64,000 bases of DNA from contig JADJBS010000012.1 in the NCBI GenBank assembly GCA_016703665.1, positions 1 through 64,000 of the forward strand. Reading direction: 5' to 3'. The notes under the pieces are model-generated. The model searched no databases. It worked only from the letters and a program-made list of their open reading frames with translations, and was not told the DNA's origin. Within the stretch, counting starts at the first letter, position 1; each line of letters begins with the position of its first letter. Of this stretch, positions 50,828 to 59,851 are shown piece by piece. The stretch comes from Candidatus Defluviibacillus avedoerensis (GTDB lineage Bacteria; Pseudomonadota; Gammaproteobacteria; Burkholderiales; Burkholderiaceae_C). The position numbers and the translations under genes were made by a program.

Positions 50828-52317
50828 CCCTTCGGCAGGCTTTTGGCGACTGCCTTTTTGACAATGGCATAGCGCGCAAGCGTCTGGGTGCGTGCGACGT
50901 CATGTTGAACCAGTGGATAAGGGTAGTCGCGGCCCAATTCAATGTTGGCTGATTTCAGCGCCTGTGGGCTGGCTGTCCAGGGCTGGTGGATCAGCGGGGT
51001 TGGCAGCGCAGCCAGCTGAGGCAAATAGCGTCGGATGAACTTGCCTTGCGGATCAAACTTCAGACTCTGGCTGAGTGGGTTGAAGATTCGGAAATAGGGC
51101 TGCGCATCACATCCACTCGAACTCGCCCATTGCCAGCCGCCATTGTTCGCGGACAGGTCAAAATCGTTCAGGTGCTCAGCAAAAAAGCGCTCACCCCAGC
51201 ACCAGTCAATGCCGAGGTCTTTGACCAAGAAGCTGGCCACCACCATGCGCAACCGGTTGTGCATGTAGCCTGACTGCAGGATTTGCGCCATGGCGGCGTC
51301 CACGAGCGGGTAGCCGGTTCGCCCATCACACCATGCCTGAAACAAAGCTTTGGCGTGGGCACCATGCTCCCATTGAATCGCGTCGTATTCTTTCTTGAAG
51401 CTGCGCTCCGCCACATGGGGATGGTGGTAAAGGATCGTGGCATAAAAATCGCGCCAGATCAGCTCGCTTAGCCAAACTGCCGCGCCAGCGTTGCCCGAAA
51501 GGCTAAGCTGGTAGGCGAGGGAGGCGAGTTGGCGCACAGACACGGTGCCAAAGCGCAGATGCACACCCAGGTAGCTAGGGCCTTTGACCGCCGGGAAGTC
51601 ACGGGTATGGTGGTATTGGTCTATGCGGTCCAGAAAATCCTCCAGCAACTGCATGGCGCCATGGGTGCCGGTATGAATCTTCAGCATGGCCAGATTGGTG
51701 GCCTCGAACCCGATGTCCTTCAAAGTGGGTACGTCGTCTTGCCAAGCAGGCGGGCGATCGGCCAATGCCCTGGCATATTTTTCGGTGGGGTAAGGCTTAA
51801 GGTAGAACTCGTCCACTTTCTTGAGCCAAGCGTTCTTGTAGGGCGTGAATACGCTGAACGGCATGCCGCTTTGAGTCAACACCTCGTCGCGCTCAAACAC
51901 CACCTGGTCTTTGCTGGTGAAAAAACTGATTCCCGATTCAGCCAGGGCTCCGCGAACAGCCGCATCTCTGCGAACAGCCTGAGGCTCATAGTCATGGTTG
52001 GTGAACACCACCTGGGCATCAAGCGCCTTGGCAATCCGGGGCAGGGCTTCGCTGGCAATGCCACGGACTGTGATCAGGCCAGCGCCAGGCCGTTTACTCA
52101 ACTTTCGTAATTCGGTATCAAGCTCAAGCACGGACTCGCGGATGAACTCCACCCGGCGGTCTTTGCGAGGCAAGGGGTCCAGGATTTCCTCGTCAAAGAC
52201 AAACACGCAATGCAGACGCTGGCAACTCTTCAATGCGTAGAAAAGCGCCGCGTTGTCCCGGGTGCGCAAATCACGGCGGAACCACATCAATCCTGTTCGG
52301 TAGGCCAACGCAGTCAT
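50824..52317 (-). CDS. phrB: deoxyribodipyrimidine photolyase
   Basis: The 497-aa flavoprotein repairs cyclobutane pyrimidine dimers with light. The N-terminal Rossmann domain (LMWFRRDLRTRDNAALFYAL, VVFTNHDYEPQAVRRD) is followed by the helical FAD domain with SYLGVHLRFGTVSVRQL, LIWRDFYATILYHHPHV, GRTGYPLVDAAMAQILQSGYMHNRLRMVVASFLVKDLGIDWCWGERFFAEHLNDFDLSANNGGWQWASSSGCDAQPYFRIFNP. The TGYPLVDA and WQWASSSG motifs mark a class I photolyase. The start is 18 bp from the divergent algH start, so promoters must be inside the neighbour or overlap. Length is normal. Confidence 0.95.
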   Translation of the reverse strand: MTALAYRTGLMWFRRDLRTRDNAALFYALKSCQRLHCVFVFDEEILDPLPRKDRRVEFIRESVLELDTELRKLSKRPGAGLITVRGIASEALPRIAKALDAQVVFTNHDYEPQAVRRDAAVRGALAESGISFFTSKDQVVFERDEVLTQSGMPFSVFTPYKNAWLKKVDEFYLKPYPTEKYARALADRPPAWQDDVPTLKDIGFEATNLAMLKIHTGTHGAMQLLEDFLDRIDQYHHTRDFPAVKGPSYLGVHLRFGTVSVRQLASLAYQLSLSGNAGAAVWLSELIWRDFYATILYHHPHVAERSFKKEYDAIQWEHGAHAKALFQAWCDGRTGYPLVDAAMAQILQSGYMHNRLRMVVASFLVKDLGIDWCWGERFFAEHLNDFDLSANNGGWQWASSSGCDAQPYFRIFNPLSQSLKFDPQGKFIRRYLPQLAALPTPLIHQPWTASPQALKSANIELGRDYPYPLVQHDVARTQTLARYAIVKKAVAKSLPKG

Positions 52318-52335
52318 GCTCGTTAAAATCAGTTA

Positions 52336-52935
52336 ATGTCCGCTGATTTTGCTCTCACCAATTTAACTCACCATTTCTTGATGGCGATGCCCGGACTCAA
52401 GGACAGCACTTTCGCCAAAAGCGTGGTTTATTTGTGCGAACATAGCCATCGTCGAGCACTGCGATTGGTGACCAACACAGCCAGCCACACCAATATGCAG
52501 GCTTTGTTTGAGAAGCTCGACTTGCCTTTGAGCCGTGCAGACATTGCCAAAAGCGCAGTGTTGCAAGGTGGCCCGGTCTAGACAGAACGTGGTTTTGTCC
52601 TGCATGAAGCAGTCTTTGCCGACAAAGATAAGCCTACGGATCCCGTTTACGCCTCCACCATGACCGTTGCGGATGGTCTGGAGATGACCACGTCCAGGGA
52701 TGTACTAGAAACAATTTCCAGTGGCGGCGGGCCACGCAAACTGCTGATCACGCTGGGTTATTCAGCTTGGGGCGAAGGACAACTGGAGTCCGAGCTTGCC
52801 GAAAACTGCTGGTTGACCGTGGCGGCTGATCAGGCGGTAATTTTCGATACACCCATCGAGCAGCGTTACGACAAGGCGCTTGCCCTGCTCGGCTTGCAAT
52901 CCTGGATGCTGTCACCCGAGGCAGGTCACGCATAG
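52336..52935 (+). pseudogene. algH: AlgH/YqgE-family protein with an in-frame TAG stop
   Basis: The frame encodes a 199-aa YqgE/AlgH protein: ADFALTNLTHHFLMAMPGLKDSTFAKSVVYLCEHSHRRALRLVTN and DIAKSAVLQGGPV before the break, then TERGFVLHEAVFADK, GGPRKLLITLGYSAWGEGQLESELAENCWLTV after it. A TAG at 52579-52581 replaces codon 82 in GGPV-x-TERGFVLH, where the family has a glutamine. A single C-to-T change would give CAG to TAG. All remaining positions are intact. The protein's role is unknown; it is always beside ruvX (yqgF). The stop could be real or a base-call error. ATG 52336 is 18 bp from phrB. Confidence 0.85.
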
Positions 52936-52939
52936 AAAT

Positions 52940-53380
52940 ATGACCCCCACGTTTGTCGCTTTTGCGAACCACGACGGTATGAGCAATTGCCCACCCAAAC
53001 TCCAGCGCTTCCTGGCGTTTGACTTTGGCCTGAAACGCACAGGTGTCGCCACAGGCAACCGTCTGACCCGGGTGGCTACGCCCGACAAAACCATCAGTGC
53101 CGAAGGCGCCGCGCGCTGGGTTCACATCACCCAGCGCATCAAGGACTGGCAGCCCGATGCACTGGTCGTTGGCGTGCCTTACCACCCGGACGGTGCAGCT
53201 CATGACAACACCCGGCGGGCACAGAAATTTGCTCGCCAGCTGAACGGTCGCTACAACCTGCAGGTTTTTGAAGTAGACGAACGTTACTCTACGACCGAAG
53301 CCCATTCTCTGGGCGCCAACGATGCGGACGCCGCTTCGGCTTGCATCATTCTTGAACAGTTCTTAAGGACCCTTCCATGA
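52940..53380 (+). CDS. ruvX: Holliday-junction resolvase-like protein RuvX/YqgF
   Basis: The 146-aa protein has the RuvX/YqgF fold: RFLAFDFGLKRTGVATGNRLTRVATPDKTI with the first catalytic aspartate, DALVVGVPYHPDGAAHDNTRRAQKFARQL, and VFEVDERYSTTEAHSLG with the conserved Glu/Asp. In E. coli it trims the 5' end of pre-16S rRNA. Starts at 52940 and 52979 are both possible; neither has a strong Shine-Dalgarno, and the second begins MSNCPPKLQRFLAFDFG. The protein follows algH by four bases and overlaps pyrR by four, the usual operon in Pseudomonas and Burkholderiales. Confidence 0.93.
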   Translation: MTPTFVAFANHDGMSNCPPKLQRFLAFDFGLKRTGVATGNRLTRVATPDKTISAEGAARWVHITQRIKDWQPDALVVGVPYHPDGAAHDNTRRAQKFARQLNGRYNLQVFEVDERYSTTEAHSLGANDADAASACIILEQFLRTLP

Positions 53381-53883
53381 GCACTTTGGGCTCTTTGACG
53401 CTCGACGCGGAAAGCCTGTACCGTGATCTCTTGCGCGGTGTGCAGATGCTGCGCCAAGCAGACACCCGGCTCGTGGGCATCACCTCAGGAGGTGCCTGGC
53501 TTGCCGAGCGGTTGCAAACCGATCTGGGCTTACCAGGCGCAGCGGGGCGAATCAGCTCGGCCATGCACCGAGATGATTTTTCCAAACGTGGCCTGTCTCA
53601 AGGTGGGCAAACGTTGCTGCCGTTTGATGTCAACCATGCACACATCATCCTGCTGGACGATGTGCTCTTCACTGGGCGGACGATCCGTGCGGTGATCAAC
53701 GAGCTGTTTGACTATGGTCGCCCTGCCAGTGTGTGCTTAGCCGTGCTGGTGGACCGAGGTGGGCGTGAACTGCCCATTCAGGCTGACTATGCTGCTGCCC
53801 GGCTCACCTTGAGTCCGGGGCAGTCGCTGGCGCTGGCCCGCGCGGAAGACGGGCGTTTCAGCTTCGCGGTGGAGGAAAAATAG
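53377..53883 (+). CDS. pyrR: PyrR bifunctional pyrimidine regulator/uracil phosphoribosyltransferase
   Basis: The 168-aa protein has the type I PRTase fold: SLYRDLLRGVQMLRQADTRLVGITSGGAWLAERL and the PRPP-binding signature HIILLDDVLFTGRTIRAVINELFDYGRPA. It includes the PyrR-specific MHRDDFSKRGLSQGGQTLLPFDVNHAHI and the PRTase ending AARLTLSPGQSLALARAEDGRFSFAVEE. PyrR converts uracil to UMP and, in Bacillus, binds pyr mRNA. In pseudomonads the regulatory role is weaker. It precedes pyrB by 2 bp, as in the Pseudomonas pyrR-pyrB-pyrC' operon. A start overlap with ruvX (ATGA) couples them. Confidence 0.95.
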   Translation: MSTLGSLTLDAESLYRDLLRGVQMLRQADTRLVGITSGGAWLAERLQTDLGLPGAAGRISSAMHRDDFSKRGLSQGGQTLLPFDVNHAHIILLDDVLFTGRTIRAVINELFDYGRPASVCLAVLVDRGGRELPIQADYAAARLTLSPGQSLALARAEDGRFSFAVEEK

Positions 53884-53885
53884 AA

Positions 53886-54844
53886 ATGGCATCCCGCAAT
53901 CCTCAACTCAACAAGAACGGTGAGCTGATTCACCTCCTGTCCATTGAAGGCCTGTCCAAGGCCATGTTGACCCACATCCTGGACACCGCAGGCAACTTTG
54001 TGTCGGTGAACGACCGCGAGGTTAAAAAGGTGCCGCTGCTGCGTGGCAAAAGTGTGTTCAACCTGTTCTTTGAGAACTCCACCCGCACACGTACCACCTT
54101 TGAGATTGCGGCGACGCGCCTGTCTGCCGACGTGATCAACCTGGACATTGCCCGCTCTTCTGCCAGCAAGGGCGAATCGCTGCTGGACACCATTGCCAAC
54201 CTGTCCGCCATGGCGGCCGACATCTTTGTGGTGCGCCACTCTGAAAGCGGTGCCCCGTACCTGATCGCCCAGCACGTGGCGCCCCATGTGCACGTGGTCA
54301 ACGCAGGCGACGGGCGACATGCCCATCCAACGCAAGGGTTGCTGGACATGTTCACGATCCGGCATTACAAGAAAGACTTTCCAACCTCACCGTGGCCATC
54401 GTGGGGGACGTGCTTCACTCTCGTGTGGCCCGATCCGATATCCACGCCTTGACCACACTGGGTTGCGCCGAGGTTCGGGTGGTTGGCCCTAAAACCCTGG
54501 TACCCAGCGACATGGCGCAAATGGGCGTGCGGGTTTGCCATACGCTGGAAGAAGGCATCAAGGACTGTGACGTGGTCATCATGCTGCGCCTGCAAAACGA
54601 ACGCATGAGCGGCGCGCTGCTGCCCTCATCGCATGAATTCTTCCGGCACTTTGGCCTGACGCAAGAAAAGCTACAGCTTGCCAAGCCCGATGCCATCGTG
54701 ATGCACCCCGGCCCGATCAACAGGGGCGTCGAAATTGACTCCTCGGTCGTGGACGGCAAACAGAGCGTGATCCTGCCGCAGGTCACCTTTGGCATCGCAG
54801 TGCGCATGGCGGTGATGAGCATTGTGGCGGGGAGCGTTGCATGA
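53886..54844 (+). pseudogene. pyrB: aspartate carbamoyltransferase, frameshifted
   Basis: Two frames make one aspartate transcarbamoylase. The first contains VFNLFFENSTRTRTTFEIAATRLSAD (STRT carbamoyl-phosphate loop), EVRHSESGAPYLIAQHVAPHVHVVNAGDGRHAHPTQGLLDMFTI and ends RHYKKDF. The second continues VAIVGDVLHSRVARSDIHALTTLG, VMHPGPINRGVEIDSSVVDG and SIVAGSVA. The break is at the TTT of 54378-54380: a fourth T gives KDFSNLTVAIVGD. All catalytic motifs are present, so a base-call error is likely. pyrB is needed for pyrimidine synthesis, which also argues against a real loss. It is followed by pyrC' with a 4-base overlap. Its partner would be that inactive dihydroorotase. Confidence 0.88.
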
Positions 54845-56121
54845 AGACACTGATTCACGGTGGCCGGGTGATTGATCCCGCCTCAGGTTTTGACCAAAAA
54901 ACCTCTCTTTGGCTTGATGGAAGCCGCATATCTGCTATCAATATTGAGGCAAATGGCTGCGTACCTGATGTGAGCATTGACGCCTCGGGCTGTATTGTGG
55001 CCCCAGGCCTGGTGGACCTGGCCGTGCGCTTGCGTGAGCCTGGGCATGAGCATGAAGGCATGCTGGCCAGCGAGCTGGCCGCCGCAGTGGCCGGAGGTGT
55101 GACCAGCCTCGTCTGCCCACCTGACACCGACCCTGTTCTGGACGAGGCGGGCCTGGTCGAGATGCTGAAGTTCCGCGCGCAAAACCGCCAGCAGGCCCGG
55201 GTCTATCCGCTGGGCGCGCTGACCCGCGGCCTGAAGGGCGAGGTGCTGACCGAGATGGCCGAGCTGACCCAGGCGGGCTGCGTGGGCTTCAGCCAAGCCG
55301 AGGTAGCTTTGTCTGATACCCAGGTACTTCAGCGCGCCTTGCTTTATGCCGCCAGCTTTGGCTACACCGTGTGGTTGCGCCCCCAGGACCGGCACCTGGG
55401 CAAAGGCGTGGCTGCCAGTGGAGCACTGGCAACCCGGCTAGGCTTGGCAGGGGTACCGGTCGCTGCGGAAACCATCGCACTTCACACTATTTTTGAGCTG
55501 ATCAAGTCCACGCGCACCGGGTGCATGTGTGCCCGCATCAGCAGCGCGGCGGGGGTTGAACTGGTTCGCCAGGCCAAGGCCCAAGGTTTGCCTGTGTCGG
55601 CTGATGTCAGTGTGCACTCCCTGCACTTGACCGACATGGACATTGGCTACTTCGACAGTCGTGCGCGTCTGTCGCCTCCGCTGCGCCAACAAGCCGACCG
55701 TGACGCGTTGCGCCAGGGTTTGGCCGACGGCACCATCGATGCGCTGGTGTCGGACCATGTGCCCGTAGGGGACGACGAAAAAACCCTGCCCTTTGCCGAA
55801 GCTGTTCCCGGTGCTACGGGGCTGGAGCTGTTGCTGAGTTTGGCGCTGAAGTGGTCCAAAGACTGCGATGTACCCTTGCCCCTGGTGCTCTCCAAAGTCA
55901 CCAGTGCGGCGGGTGCCCTCATTGGCCAGCCAGACGCTGGCAAGTTGCAGGTGGGCGGCGTGGCGGATGTGTGCATCTTCCAGGCAGATACCTTCTGGCA
56001 GGTCAATGCCGACAACTTGCGCAGCCAGGCCAAGTCCACCCCGTTTTCGGGTTACGAGTTGCCCGGCCAAGTGCGCTACACCGTGGTTGGTGGGCAATTG
56101 GTGTTCCAGCGCGGCAGCTGA
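54841..56121 (+). CDS. pyrX: inactive dihydroorotase homologue PyrC' (PyrX)
   Basis: The 426-aa protein has the dihydroorotase fold: TLIHGGRVIDPASGFDQKTSLWLDG, VAPGLVDLAVRLREPGHEHEGM, GGVTSLVCPPDTDPVLD and ALVSDHVPVGDDEK. The metal-binding H-x-H of the active enzyme (normally DxHxHLREPG) is replaced by DLAVRLREPG, and the H-I-x-H-(V/S) segment is CMCARISS. Both changes remove zinc ligands, so it is very unlikely to be active. It matches the Pseudomonas PyrC', which binds PyrB and stabilises the transcarbamoylase complex. A separate active PyrC must lie outside the window. The start overlaps the pyrB stop by four bases. Confidence 0.9.
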   Translation: MKTLIHGGRVIDPASGFDQKTSLWLDGSRISAINIEANGCVPDVSIDASGCIVAPGLVDLAVRLREPGHEHEGMLASELAAAVAGGVTSLVCPPDTDPVLDEAGLVEMLKFRAQNRQQARVYPLGALTRGLKGEVLTEMAELTQAGCVGFSQAEVALSDTQVLQRALLYAASFGYTVWLRPQDRHLGKGVAASGALATRLGLAGVPVAAETIALHTIFELIKSTRTGCMCARISSAAGVELVRQAKAQGLPVSADVSVHSLHLTDMDIGYFDSRARLSPPLRQQADRDALRQGLADGTIDALVSDHVPVGDDEKTLPFAEAVPGATGLELLLSLALKWSKDCDVPLPLVLSKVTSAAGALIGQPDAGKLQVGGVADVCIFQADTFWQVNADNLRSQAKSTPFSGYELPGQVRYTVVGGQLVFQRGS

Positions 56122-56130
56122 CCCGTCGCG

Positions 56131-56865
56131 ATGCTGGCTGTTTTTAGACTGCTGCGGGCGCTCGCCCATGTCATGGGTGGCTACTGGATGGTGCGGCGCG
56201 AGTTCCCACGCCTGGACGAAGCCCGCAAAAGCCTGAAGGTGCAAGCTTGGTCGGTTCGCATGCTTCATATCATGGGTATCAGCCTGGATGTACAGGGTGA
56301 CGTACCTCAGCACGGGCCGCTGCTACTGGTGGCTAACCATATCTCGTGGCTGGATATTTTGGTGCTGCACGCCTCGCGCCATTGCCGTTTTGTGTCCAAA
56401 GCCGATGTGCAACATTGGCCCCTGATTGGCACGTTGGCGCAGGGTTGTGGCACGCTGTTTGTAGAGCGTGAGTCGCGACGCGATGCCATGAGGGTGGTGC
56501 ACCACATGGCCGACGCCTTGCGCAGTGGGGACATGCTGGCCATCTTTCCGGAAGGTACCACCAGCGATGGCATTGGCACACTTCCATTTCACGCCAACCT
56601 GTTTCAGGCGGCCATTTCGGCCCATGCGCCCGTTCAAGCCATTGGCTTGACTTACCTGGACGCCCAATCGGGTGGCCAGAGCCATGCCACTGACTACATT
56701 GGCGACACCAGCCTGCTCAGTTCTGTCTGGGCCACAGTCACAGCCAAGCCTTTGTGTGCGCGTGTGAACTTTGGTCCGCATTTGGCTGCGCAGGGGCTCG
56801 ACCGGCGCACCCTCGCCGCCCTTGCGCGCGAACAAGTCACAGCACTCAGGCGATTAACCGTTTGA
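56131..56865 (+). CDS. PlsC-type 1-acyl-glycerol-3-phosphate acyltransferase family protein
   Basis: The 244-aa protein has the acyltransferase motifs LLVANHISWLDILVLHA (NHxxxxD), GCGTLFVERESRRDAM and MLAIFPEGTTSDG (FPEG block). It is preceded by a hydrophobic helix (MLAVFRLLRALAHVMGGYW). The family transfers acyl chains in phospholipid or ornithine-lipid synthesis, and the exact substrate is open. It starts 10 bp after pyrC' and is probably in the same operon. The 54-bp gap to the GH8 gene contains no clear terminator. Confidence 0.88.
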   Translation: MLAVFRLLRALAHVMGGYWMVRREFPRLDEARKSLKVQAWSVRMLHIMGISLDVQGDVPQHGPLLLVANHISWLDILVLHASRHCRFVSKADVQHWPLIGTLAQGCGTLFVERESRRDAMRVVHHMADALRSGDMLAIFPEGTTSDGIGTLPFHANLFQAAISAHAPVQAIGLTYLDAQSGGQSHATDYIGDTSLLSSVWATVTAKPLCARVNFGPHLAAQGLDRRTLAALAREQVTALRRLTV

Positions 56866-56919
56866 CCTGCGTGGTGGCAAGCTCTGGGGTATCCTTTCGC
56901 TCAATTTACACCACTGGCA

Positions 56920-58121
56920 ATGATGGACGCAGTTGCTTTCAATCGCAGGCAAGCCCTTGAAGGCTTGGGTGCATCGTTTCTCACGGCGGCGTGGGCTGCG
57001 TCTGCATCGGCCCAGTCATCCCAGCCAAAACAAGCCACCCCCCCCGCTGATTGCAGCCATGCATGGCCCGCCTGGGCCGTGTTTCGACAGCAGTTTGTGG
57101 CAGAAGACGGCAGGGTGCTAGACCCGGAAACCCAGCGGGCGCAAACCGTGTCAGAGGCGCAGGCCTATGGGCTTTTTTTTGCATTGGTGGCCAACGACCG
57201 CCCCAGCTTTGAAAAGATCCTTAAATGGACCGAGAACAACATGGCCGGTGGCGACCTCACGGCCCGACTGCCTGCCTGGATCTGGGGGCGGCGAGACGAC
57301 GGACAATGGGGGTAGTTGACCCAAACCCCGCCAGCGATGCCGATTTGTGGATCATCTACGCCTTGGCTGAAGGTGGGCGACTTTGGGGTGACAAACGCCT
57401 GGGAGCACTTGCGACGGTCATGGCTGACCGCTTGTTGCGCGACACCACCGCCAACATCCCCGGCCTGGGCCTGACTCTGCTGCCTGGCCCCAAGGGCTTT
57501 CAAAGCGGCGGAGACACCTGGCGTCTGAACCCCAGCTACCTGCCCCTGCACCAAATGCGCTGGTTTGCCAAACACATGCCCAATCCGGCATGGGAAAAAG
57601 TTCTGGCCTCTGCCCGCAAACTGGTACTGGGATCTGCACCGCGAGGCTTTTCGCCAGACTGGATTGTCTACCGGGCCAACAAAGGCTTTGAGATTGACGT
57701 CACGGGTGAAGGCTATGGTCAAGGCGCCTACAACGCGATTCGCGTCTATCTTTGGGCGGGATTGATGGCCGGCGGTGACGCGAATGCCAAAGCGCTATTG
57801 AATGCTCTGGCTCCGATGGCTAAATTTGTCGCGGTTCAGGGTTTTCCGCCAGAAGCAGTAGACATCCAGACCGGCGCCGGCACCAAACCTGGCCCCAGTG
57901 GCTTCTCTGCAGCCCTGCTGCCGTTTCTGCAAGCCCGTGGCGACAAGATAAGCTATGACGCACAGATCAATCGACTTGCGGCGAAACCGATCCGCCCCAA
58001 GGCCTATTACGAGCACGCCTTGAGTTTGTTTGCCTTTGGCAAGATAGACGGCTTTTACAGATTTTCAGCGGATGGCAGTTTGGTGACGAAGTGGTCGGCG
58101 CCATGTCAGCGGCTTGCCTAG
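56920..58121 (+). pseudogene. GH8 endo-1,4-beta-glucanase (BcsZ-like), frameshifted
   Basis: The two frames give a glycoside hydrolase family 8 protein of about 400 aa. The first has an RR-type signal (FNRRQALEGLGASFLTAAWAASASAQ), then VSEAQAYGLFFALVAND (catalytic acid Glu in SEAQAYG), NNMAGGDLTARLPAWIWGRRDDGQWG. The second continues VVDPNPASDADLWIIYALAEGGRLWGDKRL, where D in SDADLW is the second catalytic residue, and ends LPGPKGFQSGGDTWRLNPSYLP, LFAFGKIDGFYRFSADGSL. The break is at the G5 run 57308-57312: a sixth G would make QWGVVDPNPASDADLW. BcsZ cuts cellulose at export in bcs operons, but no bcsA or bcsB is adjacent. It may be an orphan enzyme for biofilm matrix or plant glucan. Confidence 0.85.
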
Positions 58122-58227
58122 ATGCCATCCATCTTCGCACCAATCTTGCAAATGGCCCCCCACGATGATGATGGACTTGCATCTTTATCGGCACCGCATC
58201 GATTCTTGGCATTGAAATCTTCGCATC

Positions 58228-59814
58228 ATGTCCATTTTTGACAGTACACCGCTACCAAGCATTGACAAGGGCATGGTCTATTTGGTCGTCGACGACTTCG
58301 ACGCCATGTGCAAGGTGACGGTCAATCAGCTGGAGGCACTGGGGGCAGAGAAGGTACTGACTGCTCGAAACGGGGCTGAAGCGTTGCGAATCCTCCGCTC
58401 CGAACATGTCGACATCGTCCTTTCAGACTGGAACATGCCTGTGCTTTCGGGGCTTGAACTGCTCAAGGCCATGCGAGCTGACCCTAAGCTCTTTGCTTTG
58501 CCTTTTGTCATGATTACCGCGGAGGCGGAGCGTCACAAAGTGGAGGAGGCCATTGCCAGTGGCGTGACCTCGTTGCTACTCAAGCCCTACACATCGACGC
58601 AATTGCATTTGCGTATCCAAAAGGCCAAGAATTGGAAGCCGAGATTAGGGTCCACCAATGTGGGTCGTTTGCAGGGGGCCAATTCAGCTCAATCAACGAC
58701 GCCGTCCGTTAAGTCACTGACGCCAGCGCGCCCGAAAATTTTGCTGGTTGACGATACACCTGACAATTTGCTGCTGCTCTCGCAAATGCTCAAGGCTGAC
58801 TATCAGGTTCAACTGGCACGGGACGGGGCCAAGGCCTTGGAGATTGTCACCTCAGACAGCCCCCGACTTGGTGTTGCTGGACATATGATGCCAGGCATGG
58901 ATGGCTTTGAAGTGGCCACGCGCATGCGCGAGCACCCCAGCGCTGAGTCGATACCAGTCATCTTTGTCACCGCCATGACATCGGTCGATGCCCGCATCAA
59001 GGGCATGGATTTGGGCGCAGTGGATTTCATCACCAAGCCGGTTGACGCAGAACTGCTCAAACCACGTATCCGCAACTTTATGCGTTATGTGGAGATGCGC
59101 AAGGATCTGCAGGCAGAGTACGACGACATGGTTGACGCAGCGCAGTTGCGCGATGATGTCGACCGCATTACACGCCACGACCTCAAAGGGCCACTTTCAG
59201 GGGTTTTGGGGATGGTGCAAAACCTAATTCAAGATGAAGACATCGGCCACAAGCAAGTCGCGCAATTGCGATTGATCGAAGAGGCTTCAATGCAGTTGCT
59301 GAACATGATCAGTCTGTCTGCAGAGTTGTACAAGATCGAGACCGGGCGCTTTGTGCTGAAAGCGGCCCCCATCCGTATTGGCGAGGTCTTGAGGCGCATC
59401 GCCGAGATGTATCGCTTTACCTATGCAGAAAAGCAGATCGTCGTGTCTGTTGATACCGATATGCCAGTGGGTGCTGAATTTCCGTTGGCCAAAGGCGATG
59501 CAACGCTGTGTTATTCGGTGTTTCAAAATCTGATCAAGAACGCCTGTGAGGCGGCACCCAACTCAAGCAAAGTGGCCATCCGTTTGCTGGACCAGTCACC
59601 GATCAAGATCGTGATCGAGAACAAAGGGGCGGTGCCCCAGTCAGTGCGTGCACGGTTCTTTGAAAAATTTGTCACGCACGGCAAAGAGGGTGGCACAGGA
59701 TTGGGCACTTACTCGGCCAAACTGCTCACTGAAGCCCAGCTGGGTAACATTGAACTGAATGTGCGGGACGATACCAATACCACCACGATAACGGTTACTT
59801 TGCCAAGAGCCTGA
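58228..59814 (+). CDS. response regulator-histidine kinase with two receiver domains
   Basis: The 528-aa protein has two receivers followed by a histidine kinase. Receiver 1 (VYLVVDDFDAMCKVTVNQLEALGAEKVL...DIVLSDWNMPVLSGLELL, TKPYTSTQL-like LLLKPYTST) is intact. Receiver 2 (ILLVDDTPDNLLLLSQMLKADYQVQLARDGAKALEIVTSDSP) is followed by RLGVAGHMMPGMDGF, where DLVLLDIMMPGMDGF would be expected. A one-base insertion in the C5 run 58860-58864 and a one-base loss near 58883-58886 shift eight codons and remove the phospho-acceptor Asp. Receiver 2 is otherwise intact. The kinase has ITRHDLKGPLSGVLG (H box), QNLIKNACEAAPNS and GGTGLGTYSAKLL. No input domain or membrane helix is seen, so it is probably a soluble regulator. 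It precedes the hybrid kinase by 37 bp. Confidence 0.85.
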   Translation: MSIFDSTPLPSIDKGMVYLVVDDFDAMCKVTVNQLEALGAEKVLTARNGAEALRILRSEHVDIVLSDWNMPVLSGLELLKAMRADPKLFALPFVMITAEAERHKVEEAIASGVTSLLLKPYTSTQLHLRIQKAKNWKPRLGSTNVGRLQGANSAQSTTPSVKSLTPARPKILLVDDTPDNLLLLSQMLKADYQVQLARDGAKALEIVTSDSPRLGVAGHMMPGMDGFEVATRMREHPSAESIPVIFVTAMTSVDARIKGMDLGAVDFITKPVDAELLKPRIRNFMRYVEMRKDLQAEYDDMVDAAQLRDDVDRITRHDLKGPLSGVLGMVQNLIQDEDIGHKQVAQLRLIEEASMQLLNMISLSAELYKIETGRFVLKAAPIRIGEVLRRIAEMYRFTYAEKQIVVSVDTDMPVGAEFPLAKGDATLCYSVFQNLIKNACEAAPNSSKVAIRLLDQSPIKIVIENKGAVPQSVRARFFEKFVTHGKEGGTGLGTYSAKLLTEAQLGNIELNVRDDTNTTTITVTLPRA

Positions 59815-59851
59815 GTTGAACCTTGGCGCGCACTGAATACACGGATTGCTT

